Source of the DNA: Bacillota bacterium
GTDB lineage: Bacteria; Bacillota; Clostridia; Lachnospirales; Lachnospiraceae
Assembly (NCBI GenBank): GCA_023392615.1
Contig: JAEVYT010000036.1
Span: 248,001 to 312,000 of the forward strand
Length of the DNA stretch: 64,000 bases
Reading direction: 5' to 3'
Part shown: piece by piece, positions 1-8,265 of the stretch
Numbering within the stretch: position 1 is the stretch's first letter
How the letters are laid out: every line of letters begins with the position of its first letter
The notes under the pieces: model-generated
What the model saw: the letters and a program-made list of their open reading frames with translations, nothing else
Told to the model about the DNA's origin: nothing
Database searches by the model: none
Program-made: the position numbers and the translations under genes

Positions 1-46
1 GATTAAATGATACATTCTTATTCGAGCTATTCTTTTTTTTCATCAT
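1..46 (-). CDS. start of a gene cut by the window edge, probable second ABC half-transporter
   Basis: Only the first codons are inside the window, encoding MMKKKNSSNKNVSFN and running off the edge. The ATG overlaps the stop of the ABC transporter gene upstream as ATGA, and an AGGAGGT ribosome binding site lies about 10 bases before it, so a coupled downstream gene is well supported. Its identity is inference: exporters of this type often come as two adjacent half-transporters, and a lysine-rich cytoplasmic start fits that. No domain is visible. Confidence 0.55.
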   Translation of the reverse strand, partial: MMKKKNSSNKNVSFN

Positions 47-1800
47 AATTCAAATACCTCCTGATAAGATTGTTCTTCTACAAGCTCACGATATAACTTA
101 GATTCCTGAATAAGCTCTTCATTCTTACCGCAAGCTTCAACATGTCCTTCATTCACAATTGCAATCTGATCAACCGAAGCAATAAGTGAAAGATCATGTG
201 TTACCATGATAATAGTCTTGCCCTTAAATACTCTCAGAATTGTATCCTGAACTTCTTTTGTATTTGATGCATCGAGTGCACTCGTTGGTTCATCGAATAA
301 TAAAATATCAGCGTTTTTGAGCAATTCACGTGAGATTACAAGCTTCTGTCTCTGTCCTCCTGATAATGAATTGCCCCACACAGCCATTTGTGTATCAAAT
401 CTTGCTGGAAGAGTATTAATGTAATCAAGAACACCTGAAAGCTTCGCAACTTCCTCTAACTCTTTCTCTGAAATGACTCTATCCACACCATATGTAATAA
501 TGTCTCTAATACTTCCACTGAATACACCCGCATCCTGCTGTACATATGCGAAATGCTTGCGATATTCCATAAGGTTAATATCTCTGATTGGTGTGCCTCC
601 AAGTGTAATCGTTCCAGATGCTGGTGCATAGAATCTTTCCATTAGGCTTAAAATTGTTGTCTTACCACATCCTGAAAGACCAATTAAAGCAGTTGATTTC
701 CCCTTAGGAATCGTGATATTGAGTTTCTTAAGAACATCCGACTTATCGTATGAAAATGAAACATCATTAAATACAATATCACCGTTCGTGAATGGACTTG
801 CGGTCTTGCCTGCACTATCATCCGTCTCCTGAGAAGCATCCATTATGACACTAAGCCTTGCAGCGTATCCCTGTGTGCTTCTGAACTGTACAAGAATATT
901 AAAAATCATTCTTAATGCGACATTGACCTGTGCTACCATAAGAAAGAATTCTAACCACTGTTCAACGGTAATTTCTCCATTCTTGAGTAACATTGATCCG
1001 CCGAGTACTGCGATACAAGTTGCTGCAATATCACTTGCATTCACGTATATCATCGTAAAGGTATTCAGATATACCGTTCTCATCTTAGCCTTATACAGCA
1101 TATTCGTTGTCTCTGTACCGTTCTTTTCTTCCAACTTTTCTGTAGCAAAAGACTTAATAAGACTCATATTACGAAGACGTTCTGTAAGATACCCTGTCAA
1201 CTTTCCAATTTTATGCTGCGTTTTTTCACTAACGTCACGCTGCCAACGACCAACAAAAATACCATATAGCAGATACAGCGGTGTTAATGCAAACAGCATA
1301 AACATCAATTTTGTACTAAAACCAGCAATCTTGGTAAATGATCTGATTACCATATAAATTGATGCTGGAATCATTGTCATTGCCATAATAAGTGAATTTA
1401 CCATCTGTACGGAATCGTTTGTTAATGAACTTAGAAGATAACTTGGATCATTGTGTGCATAGTACATCGTATCAATATGCATCATCTTCTTCCATGCTAC
1501 TCGTCTAATGGATCTTACTGACTTTGTATTGGCATATATGGACAATAAATTTGATATTGAACTAACCACCAAAGATGCAACATAATTAATAAGCAATGAT
1601 ACTACCGCTACTGTTGAAAAATCCCCACTGAACAAGGCTGCTGTTGAACCTGGCAAATGTACAGATATTTCCGAATATACTATTGTTGAAAACATGGTCA
1701 CAATAATCAACAGCCATGCAAGTTTGGCATTAAAGAGAAACCGAACGAACTGTTTCCAGTTCATTTTTGTCCTCTTTTGTGCTTTGTCTTCTTTTTTCAT
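43..1800 (-). CDS. ABC transporter, fused permease and ATP-binding protein (exporter type)
   Basis: The protein has 585 residues, the usual size of a half-size type I ABC exporter. The first ~320 residues form the membrane domain with about six hydrophobic segments. The ATPase domain follows: Walker A GLSGCGKTT near residue 375, Q-loop YVQQDAG near 420, signature LSGGQRQ near 480, Walker B ILLFDEPTSALD near 504 and H-loop VTHD. It should couple ATP hydrolysis to export of a lipid, drug or peptide; the substrate cannot be read from sequence. An AAAGGA site precedes the ATG. The next gene begins with an ATGA overlap, suggesting a heterodimeric exporter. The LytTR/GHKL pair upstream on the same strand is a plausible regulator, but a terminator-like hairpin separates them. 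Confidence 0.93.
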   Translation of the reverse strand: MKKEDKAQKRTKMNWKQFVRFLFNAKLAWLLIIVTMFSTIVYSEISVHLPGSTAALFSGDFSTVAVVSLLINYVASLVVSSISNLLSIYANTKSVRSIRRVAWKKMMHIDTMYYAHNDPSYLLSSLTNDSVQMVNSLIMAMTMIPASIYMVIRSFTKIAGFSTKLMFMLFALTPLYLLYGIFVGRWQRDVSEKTQHKIGKLTGYLTERLRNMSLIKSFATEKLEEKNGTETTNMLYKAKMRTVYLNTFTMIYVNASDIAATCIAVLGGSMLLKNGEITVEQWLEFFLMVAQVNVALRMIFNILVQFRSTQGYAARLSVIMDASQETDDSAGKTASPFTNGDIVFNDVSFSYDKSDVLKKLNITIPKGKSTALIGLSGCGKTTILSLMERFYAPASGTITLGGTPIRDINLMEYRKHFAYVQQDAGVFSGSIRDIITYGVDRVISEKELEEVAKLSGVLDYINTLPARFDTQMAVWGNSLSGGQRQKLVISRELLKNADILLFDEPTSALDASNTKEVQDTILRVFKGKTIIMVTHDLSLIASVDQIAIVNEGHVEACGKNEELIQESKLYRELVEEQSYQEVFEL

Positions 1801-1940
1801 AATTTACTTTTCCTTTCTTCTGACAAAAGCTTTAGTTGAAGTAATAATACTATACATTGATCATACCAAACAATTGATTTTGTCTATATGATACATATAC
1901 GAAGATATTTGATATATAACGATGTCTGTTGGCGAATAAG

Positions 1941-1966
1941 CAAAAAAGGGAGGCATATACCTCCCA
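1941..1966 (-). terminator. rho-independent terminator after the LytTR regulator gene
   Basis: A perfect six-pair stem (GGGAGG / CCTCCC) with a six-base loop is followed on the minus strand by six T residues. It lies 14 bases past the stop of the response regulator gene and ahead of the ABC transporter gene, so the two are probably separate transcripts. Confidence 0.85.
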
Positions 1967-1979
1967 AAATATCTACTCT

Positions 1980-2717
1980 TTATAAAAATAGAATTCCCTT
2001 TTCCCTCAGAATTTCCCGAAGTTGTGGATATTTTTTTTGACTAACCGGAACCTTAATTCCATTTTCTAATCTTATCCAATATGTTTTTCCAAAATCATCT
2101 GGCATAATACTCGATATTCTTCCAATTGGTACCAAAAAAGACTGATGAACACGGAGTATTCCAAAATTTTTAAATATAATTTCCATTTCATCTAGTGAAT
2201 ACGCGACTTTATATTTCTTGTCCGTGCAATATATAATAGTTCTTCTATTTTCTTTGGCTATATAATTCACGCTCGCTACAGCAATCAGTTCAAAACCCGA
2301 ATTCGTATCAATTGCAATACGTTTCTGTGAGTGATTTTCACCGGTAGTGCTTGCTTCATATCTCTCAAATGTCTTGCTCATTCTGACAATATCAATTGGT
2401 TTTGTAAGAAAATCTATTGGTTTATACTCATAACTATCCGCAGCAAACTCTGCATGCCCTGTCAAGAATACATACTTCACATTAATCTTCTTAGAATCGA
2501 TAAATGCCGCAACGGCAAAGCCATTCGTCTCTGTCATCTCAACATCAAGAAATACCAGATTCACCTTTTGAGCCTCTATTATATTCATCGCCTCAACGGC
2601 ACTTGTGGTGCATGTAATATTTTCCAATTGAACATAATTCGCTGCTGCAATACGCGACTGTTCTAATGCAAGTGGATCATCATCTAAAAATAATACTTTT
2701 GTATAATTTAATTTCAT
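1980..2717 (-). CDS. LytTR-family response regulator
   Basis: The protein has 245 residues from the chosen ATG. Residues ~1-120 form a receiver domain: acidic patch LFLDDDPLAL at the start, phospho-acceptor Asp in LVFLDVEMTE near residue 57, and the K of FLTKPIDI near 105. Residues ~140-240 form a LytTR DNA-binding domain with the typical FLVPIGRISSI stretch. It should bind promoter direct repeats once phosphorylated by the kinase encoded directly upstream. The frame stays open 10 codons further to a TTG inside the kinase gene, but the chosen ATG has an AGGA site six bases before it, so I prefer it. Likely targets are the neighbouring transporter or lipoprotein genes; this is inference from position. 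Confidence 0.92.
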   Translation of the reverse strand: MKLNYTKVLFLDDDPLALEQSRIAAANYVQLENITCTTSAVEAMNIIEAQKVNLVFLDVEMTETNGFAVAAFIDSKKINVKYVFLTGHAEFAADSYEYKPIDFLTKPIDIVRMSKTFERYEASTTGENHSQKRIAIDTNSGFELIAVASVNYIAKENRRTIIYCTDKKYKVAYSLDEMEIIFKNFGILRVHQSFLVPIGRISSIMPDDFGKTYWIRLENGIKVPVSQKKYPQLREILREKGILFL

Positions 2718-2739
2718 ATTATATCCTCGCTTAATATAT

Positions 2740-4029
2740 TTAAACAACCTGAATGGGTATCTCTGCTACAAAATGAATAATATTCTCTTCCAACAAAAAA
2801 TAAATAAGCCCATGGTGTCTCTTCACAAGTGATTGAATACTGCTAAGTCCTACTCCATCATGCCCTGTCTTTGTCGTGTAGCCATGCTGAAATAAAGACT
2901 TAAATTGATCATCTTGCTTATTCGTCTGCTCAAGTTCATTCGCAACACGAATATTACAATACTCACCCCTCTTAAATATATAGAGCCAAATTCCATAACT
3001 CTTATCAGAATGCGTCTTTACCTCATCAATTGCATTTTGTAATAAATTACTGATTATTTTATTCGTCTCATAGGCGTTGGTTAATATGGTTGACAAATCA
3101 TTCTGTATATCAATATGAATCTCAATTCCCTCTCTGGCTGCCAGAATACGAAAGCTATTAATCATTGCTGCAATTGCCGGGTCTTCGATAGGAAGCAATG
3201 TATTCATGGCTACTGAATCCGCTACCAGTTCATTCACGTATTTGCGACAGGCTTCCAGATTATTGTTATTATTGAACAGTCCCGCAAGCGTCTGAACATG
3301 AAAGCTATAGTCATGTCTTTGCGATCTGATAATATTCATAAAGCTCTGCATGTCATTTCTATACTGTTGTTCAATACCGATTGCCATCTGTAATTTTTTA
3401 TGTTTAATGAGATACACCACACCATATGCACTACCAATGTATAGAGTTATCATAATGATAACCGCAGCGACCGTTCCACCAATCGTTGTTAAATAAATAA
3501 ATCTTAATCCAACAACAGGCTCCACAAAAGCACACACAAGCGATAAATAAACATGATATATTTCGATATGATAGGTACGTTCCTCATTGACTCTTTCTTT
3601 AAAATACTCCATCCAGCCCTCTTCCGGAAACAGCCTTCTACCAGAACACATAACAAATCCGATGATTGCAATAATTACCACTGACACATACACTGATATT
3701 GTTTGTCCAACGAACGTTGTAAGCCTGTCGCAACTAAATAAGGCAACCGCTTCCATACCTGCCGCAATTAGAAACGCTAATACTGAATCTCTGTACCTAT
3801 CTGTCTTCTGTACCAAAATCAACGGCATCATAATAATATATACAAGTAATATAATTGGATAAATTAGATGCGTATTATTCACATGAATTAGTACGTACGA
3901 TAATATGGAGGCCACAAATCCAGCTATTAGAGAATTATACAGTGCCTTAATTAATTCAAATCGAACAAATAGAAATCCCACCATCCAGGAAACAGTTACT
4001 CCTAAAAGCACATATATGGCATATAACAT
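2740..4029 (-). CDS. GHKL-family sensor histidine kinase (AgrC/ComD-like)
   Basis: The protein has 429 residues. About 210 N-terminal residues contain six to seven hydrophobic segments with little extracellular sequence, as in peptide-sensing AgrC/ComD-like kinases. The phospho-acceptor region SQRHDYSFHVQ lies near residue 238. The ATPase part carries the N box NLLQNAIDEV near 330 and the G box GHDGVGLSS near 392. It lacks the classic H box and F box of PAS-type kinases, which fits the GHKL family (SPOB_a/HATPase_c_5 type). A strong GGAGG site precedes the ATG. It is followed after a short gap by its cognate LytTR regulator. The signal is unknown: no peptide precursor gene was recognised nearby. 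Confidence 0.92.
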   Translation of the reverse strand: MLYAIYVLLGVTVSWMVGFLFVRFELIKALYNSLIAGFVASILSYVLIHVNNTHLIYPIILLVYIIMMPLILVQKTDRYRDSVLAFLIAAGMEAVALFSCDRLTTFVGQTISVYVSVVIIAIIGFVMCSGRRLFPEEGWMEYFKERVNEERTYHIEIYHVYLSLVCAFVEPVVGLRFIYLTTIGGTVAAVIIMITLYIGSAYGVVYLIKHKKLQMAIGIEQQYRNDMQSFMNIIRSQRHDYSFHVQTLAGLFNNNNNLEACRKYVNELVADSVAMNTLLPIEDPAIAAMINSFRILAAREGIEIHIDIQNDLSTILTNAYETNKIISNLLQNAIDEVKTHSDKSYGIWLYIFKRGEYCNIRVANELEQTNKQDDQFKSLFQHGYTTKTGHDGVGLSSIQSLVKRHHGLIYFLLEENIIHFVAEIPIQVV

Positions 4030-4088
4030 ATCTCTCCTCCTGACTAATATAGCATTACTACGTTATTTTATATTATGCCATATAAAAT

Positions 4089-4130
4089 AACAAGGGTCAC
4101 AAATGATGATATATCATTCCCGCCCTTGTT
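4089..4130. terminator. hairpin between the lipoprotein and kinase genes, terminator-like
   Basis: Arms AACAAGGG and CCCTTGTT flank an inner AATGAT/ATCATT stem. T-rich sequence follows on both strands. It lies about 38 bases beyond the lipoprotein stop on the minus strand, so it probably ends that transcript. The long interrupted stem makes this less certain than the other terminators in the window. Confidence 0.55.
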
Positions 4131-4167
4131 TTCATAATTTGATTATTAAATTTTTGCATTAATAGAA

Positions 4168-4722
4168 TTACTTATTTTCACCGTAGTATGTTTTAAGATC
4201 ATCCATCGCTTTTATAAGAGCTGTCTTATGCTTCTCATCTGTCGTCTGTTCATACTGGAATCCAAAGTTACCAACAACTCTATCAACTGTCACTGGTTGT
4301 CCACCCTCAATTTCAAGTGCATGCTTTGTCTTTGCATTTTCTTTCTGTGTCTGAATTGCTTCAGCACCATTAGGATCAAAATAAAGAACCATATCATTGA
4401 TTGACATTGTTGTTCTTTCCATGTACAAAATTCCTGATGTTACATTCATAGGTCCAAGATCTCCACTTGAAAGAGATATTTCCCAATCTGGCTCAACAAA
4501 AACGCCAGTTGCTTCGAGATATTTCTGCATATCTTCAATTCCCCAAGCATTCAGCTCCTTAGGATATCCGCTGAAGTCAAAATCAACTTTTGTTTCAGCT
4601 TTTTCTGTTTTTGCTTCTTCTGTTTTTCCTATTTCTGTTTTCTTCTCACCACATGCTACCATAGAGATTACACATATGCATGCAAGTATTAATACAAATG
4701 CCTTTTTTAACCAAAATTTCAT
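4168..4722 (-). CDS. small secreted lipoprotein of unknown function
   Basis: The protein has 184 residues. A lysine start, a hydrophobic core and the lipobox MVAC place the lipidated cysteine at residue 24, so it should be anchored on the outer face of the membrane. A Lys/Glu-rich linker (residues ~25-50) leads into a single soluble domain with no motif I recognise. An AGGAGG site stands 8 bases before the ATG. It lies just upstream of the kinase/regulator pair on the same strand but is separated by a hairpin. It could be a sensor accessory or a solute-binding protein, but nothing in the sequence decides this. Confidence 0.8.
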   Translation of the reverse strand: MKFWLKKAFVLILACICVISMVACGEKKTEIGKTEEAKTEKAETKVDFDFSGYPKELNAWGIEDMQKYLEATGVFVEPDWEISLSSGDLGPMNVTSGILYMERTTMSINDMVLYFDPNGAEAIQTQKENAKTKHALEIEGGQPVTVDRVVGNFGFQYEQTTDEKHKTALIKAMDDLKTYYGENK

Positions 4723-4881
4723 TGCTTATCCTCCTAATACTTTACTCGTTTAAACTAATAAATTTTGATTCATTTTAGCAAGATAAGCTACACACTACAA
4801 TATGTATTGTCCATTCAAGTGTTTTTAATGCCTATTTGAGTATTATCTACATACAAATGAATAAATATGTTTCTCTGATTT

Positions 4882-5196
4882 TTATTTATACATAGATTTT
4901 GATAAAGTTTCCATGATTTTGTCAGTCCCTTGCGCTCCTGCAAATCTCTCCTTTTCAACACCATCATGATAGAACAACACAAGTGGAGTTCCGCTGACCT
5001 TAAAGCGTTCTACATATTCAGGATCATCTTCTATATTGCACTTTGCAAGATTGACAATCGGATTCTTCACTAATACCTGTCCCATCGATATATCCAGCAT
5101 TTTACATGGGCCACAGTGATCTGTATAGAAATCTATGATCCAGTCTCCTTCTTTTACCGTTTCGTCAAAATCTTTATAGCTAACCTTCTTAATCAT
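4882..5196 (-). CDS. thioredoxin-like protein with HCGPC active site
   Basis: The protein has 104 residues, the normal thioredoxin length. The redox motif is CGPC in FYTDHCGPCKML near residue 30; the usual Trp before the first Cys is His, which should shift the redox potential. The cis-Pro loop is SGTPLVLFYHDG near residue 75. It should reduce disulfides in cytoplasmic proteins. The start is the ATG with GGAGG eight bases upstream, one base past the stop of the reductase-like gene; an ATG five codons earlier overlaps that gene and has no site of its own. It is the last gene of the M16 peptidase/desulfidase/reductase group, so the reductase next door is its likely electron donor. Confidence 0.9.
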   Translation of the reverse strand: MIKKVSYKDFDETVKEGDWIIDFYTDHCGPCKMLDISMGQVLVKNPIVNLAKCNIEDDPEYVERFKVSGTPLVLFYHDGVEKERFAGAQGTDKIMETLSKSMYK

Positions 5197-5197
5197 T

Positions 5198-6922
5198 CTA
5201 CTTTCCTCCATCCTGAGTCACTGCCGCTTTAATTCGTTCTACAGCCTTCATCTGAAGTTGTCCCAATGTCTCATAATTGTGAAGCATATCATATTCACCT
5301 TCCAGTGAAATGCCTAATGCCTTCGATAGAACATGGCACTGTTTATCCTTCATCTTATACCAAGCCTTACGTTGCTCAAGGAACATTGATGGGGAAGATA
5401 CTCCAAGATTTTTCATCAATTCTTCCTCTGACATCTCATAAAGTCCTTTCTCTAACTGTTTCTTGAACATTTTATCAAAGTATTCTAATTCAAGTTTTCC
5501 AAGGGTGGCAATCGTCTCCTCTGATGTTTCTTTCTCTGGCTCCTGATTCAGCAAAGTTTCAACAACCTCATTGGTAATTAGATACACTTCGTTCATAAGT
5601 GCTTCATCGTATGCTTTATTTGTATACTGCTCAACCGTTGTTATGCCCTCTTCTTTCAATGCCTGCACCATTTCATCTGTAGGCTCCTGCAACTTGACCT
5701 CATATATATCAATCAACTGAATTTCCACCTGATGATTGTCTTTTTTAATCGTGAAGGATTCAGCAGTTTTCTTACCAATCATTTCCTTTTCAACATCATA
5801 ATCATACAGATTTTGCCCCAGCGTAAGTCTTAACAGGTCTCGATCAAAACGTTCCTGCCCACCCTTTGCTGAAAAAGCAATGACGTCTCCAACCTGTGCA
5901 GTTGCAGTCTCATCCTTGAGTACAAGATCACCCCTTCCACCTGTAAGCTTCTGAATCACTAGACCACTTATACTTTCTTTTGTAGGAAGATTTGAAGTAT
6001 CTGCAAGGGCTAAACTGTCGTCAAAGCTAAGATGACCAGTGATATATGGTCTTGTCTTTGCATTTCCTTGTAATTTATTCTCTGCAAGATATTCTAATGC
6101 AGAATGCGCAGATACATTTCCTTCTCCTGCAGCCTTAACATACTGGTATGGTCTTCCTGTACAGTCACCCGCAGCATAACAGCCAGCAATATTCGTATTG
6201 CAACTTCTGTCAACTATAATATGACTTCCATCTACCTTAAGGCCTTTCATCATATTCGTAGGTGCTATGGAATCCCTCATGATAAATACACCTTCAACTG
6301 GAAGCTCAATTCCATCTAGCTTGATGCCATCAACATGGGAATCGCCACAGATTTCAATCTCTTTGCCTGTAACCATCTCCACATTTGTTTCATTGATTTC
6401 AACATCCTTGTATCTGGCAATTAGGTATACCTTGGATACAGTAGACGACAGATATTTAATTTCATGTTCGAATTCTTTTGACGTGGAAACAACTGCAATT
6501 GACTTCCCACTATATAAGAAACCGTCACATGTGGCGCAATAGCTTACTCCCTTTCCTAATAATCTGTCTTCACCAGGGAAATTATTGGCTGTGAATACGC
6601 CCATTGCCAAGATGATTGTATATGCTGAATATGCCTTATAACCGCACATTACCTTAAAATGGTCTCCAATCTTATAGATTTCTGTTACATTCGCATCAAC
6701 AATTCCAATATTCATTTCCTGAAGATGTTTTGTAAAGCCTTCTGTCATCTCTTCACCAGATACGATACCAAGACCTGGATAATTACGAATTTTTTCTGCA
6801 AGTGACATCTTCTTTGATAGATTCTTGCTACCTATTAACAGGACACTTTTGACTCTTGCCTGCATTGTCAATGCAGCAGATATACCCGCAGCCCCTGTTC
6901 CAATAATGGCTACATCATACAT
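5198..6922 (-). CDS. thioredoxin-reductase-like flavoprotein fused to a trigger-factor-like C-terminal region
   Basis: The protein has 574 residues, whereas ordinary TrxB has about 310. Residues ~1-305 carry the FAD-binding GTGAAGISAA start, the redox CATCDG near residue 130 and the second FAD motif AAGDCTGRP near 280. The NADPH-binding GGGxSAxE and HRRxxxR motifs are missing: the matching places read VVSTSKEFE and LIARYKD. This resembles clostridial ferredoxin-dependent flavin thioredoxin reductases. Residues ~335-420 (VGDVIAFSAKG, LIDIYEVKLQEPTDEM) resemble the PPIase domain of trigger factor, and ~420-574 are helical and charged like its C-terminal arms. GAGG precedes the chosen ATG; an earlier in-frame ATG has no site. 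The thioredoxin gene follows after one base. Confidence 0.85.
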   Translation of the reverse strand: MYDVAIIGTGAAGISAALTMQARVKSVLLIGSKNLSKKMSLAEKIRNYPGLGIVSGEEMTEGFTKHLQEMNIGIVDANVTEIYKIGDHFKVMCGYKAYSAYTIILAMGVFTANNFPGEDRLLGKGVSYCATCDGFLYSGKSIAVVSTSKEFEHEIKYLSSTVSKVYLIARYKDVEINETNVEMVTGKEIEICGDSHVDGIKLDGIELPVEGVFIMRDSIAPTNMMKGLKVDGSHIIVDRSCNTNIAGCYAAGDCTGRPYQYVKAAGEGNVSAHSALEYLAENKLQGNAKTRPYITGHLSFDDSLALADTSNLPTKESISGLVIQKLTGGRGDLVLKDETATAQVGDVIAFSAKGGQERFDRDLLRLTLGQNLYDYDVEKEMIGKKTAESFTIKKDNHQVEIQLIDIYEVKLQEPTDEMVQALKEEGITTVEQYTNKAYDEALMNEVYLITNEVVETLLNQEPEKETSEETIATLGKLELEYFDKMFKKQLEKGLYEMSEEELMKNLGVSSPSMFLEQRKAWYKMKDKQCHVLSKALGISLEGEYDMLHNYETLGQLQMKAVERIKAAVTQDGGK

Positions 6923-6984
6923 ACTATTTACCTCACTTTTCTTATATGATAATATTGTATATTTCATTTAATTTTATACAAACA

Positions 6985-8265
6985 TTATGACTTCAACATC
7001 ATATTAATGATTTCTTTATCTGTCTGACGCATACCAACTTTACCAATATGTCCAACACAGCTTATCGTCTCTCCTACTTCTTCCTTGAGAATTCCAGTAT
7101 ATGCTTCGTATGCCTTTCCCCCAATTGCAAGAAAATGTGCCATCATTGCTGCATCAATACTTGACGCAATCTTGGCTGCACATGATATCTTAGCACCATC
7201 GCAGATAATTCCAGGAATGTTAGCCAACGTGTTATCTATTGTATCTGTGATCTGCTTTGTAGTTCCACCAACCATATAGGTAATGGCAGCTCCTGATGCA
7301 CAAGATGCAGAGACTGCTCCACAGAATGCCGAAAGCTTACCGATGAACTCTTTCTGGTATATGGTAAGCAGACTAGAAAAAACTAATGATCGGTATAACT
7401 TCTCCTGTGGAATATTTTTCTCTCTTGCGTATACAATAACTGGAACTGAAGACGTAATTCCCTGATTCCCACTTCCTGAAGTGATAATAACCGGCATATC
7501 GCAACCGCTCATTCTAGCCTCCGATGCAGCTGATGCAAATGCCTTCATTCTTGTGACGACTCCATCCGCATACTGTTCTCTGATTGTTCTTCCAATTCTT
7601 AGTCCATAATCTCCTGATATTCCTTCATATGCAATATTCATATTATACTGAATCTGTCTGTCATAGATTGGCCTTATATCCTCAAGTGGCACGGAATCCG
7701 CAAAATCTTTTATCTTTTCAATTGAAAAGATACTCCGATCAGTCTTATGTATTGTTTCCTTTTCTGGTGAATCCGCTCTATTTAGCTGTTCATCACCATT
7801 CACTGTTATTGATGCTATATGAGTATGTGAATTTGTGACTTCCACACGCACAACTGTATCCTTCTGTACTGCTTCAATAATAAAATGCAATGGTATATTC
7901 GAATCAAGATATTCTACCTTACACTTTCTCATATCCACATATTCTTTTGTCGCTTTGACATCCTCTGTTTTAACGGATTCTAATACCTCCATAACGCGTG
8001 AGGCATCTCCACCGATCATTCCAAGGACTGTTGCAACTTCGATTCCTACCATTCCCTGTGAATTAGGAATGGTAACACATCTTACATTTTTAATCATATT
8101 TCCGCTACAATATGCCGTTATATGATCAGGCATTTCCTTAAAATACTTTCTAGCAACTGCTGCCGCATACGCAAGAGCAATTGGTTCTGTGCATCCCATT
8201 GCAGGAATTAGTTCTTCCAGTAGGATTTCTAACATCTGTTTTCTTATTTCTTCACTAATCATCAT
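6985..8265 (-). CDS. L-cysteine desulfidase / UPF0597 family protein (CyuA-like)
   Basis: The protein has 426 residues, full length for the family once annotated as L-serine dehydratase-like UPF0597. Known members are oxygen-sensitive Fe-S enzymes that split L-cysteine into pyruvate, ammonia and sulfide. Candidate cluster cysteines and family motifs are visible: AMGCTEPIALAYAAA near residue 25, a Ser/Gly-rich TSGSGNQGI near 265, FCGAVSASCASGAA near 320 and ICDGAKISCAAKIAS near 365. The chosen start is an ATG overlapping the M16 peptidase stop as ATGA, with GGTGGAAG before it; longer frames have no better site. Lying between a peptidase and a thioredoxin system, it may use cysteine released from peptides or keep thiol levels in check. 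Substrate preference is not proven. Confidence 0.88.
   Translation of the reverse strand: MMISEEIRKQMLEILLEELIPAMGCTEPIALAYAAAVARKYFKEMPDHITAYCSGNMIKNVRCVTIPNSQGMVGIEVATVLGMIGGDASRVMEVLESVKTEDVKATKEYVDMRKCKVEYLDSNIPLHFIIEAVQKDTVVRVEVTNSHTHIASITVNGDEQLNRADSPEKETIHKTDRSIFSIEKIKDFADSVPLEDIRPIYDRQIQYNMNIAYEGISGDYGLRIGRTIREQYADGVVTRMKAFASAASEARMSGCDMPVIITSGSGNQGITSSVPVIVYAREKNIPQEKLYRSLVFSSLLTIYQKEFIGKLSAFCGAVSASCASGAAITYMVGGTTKQITDTIDNTLANIPGIICDGAKISCAAKIASSIDAAMMAHFLAIGGKAYEAYTGILKEEVGETISCVGHIGKVGMRQTDKEIINMMLKS

Noticed and set aside
845..1357. 170-codon plus-strand frame inside the ABC transporter gene
   Set aside because: It is antisense to a clear transporter gene with intact motifs and has no SD, so it is a shadow frame.
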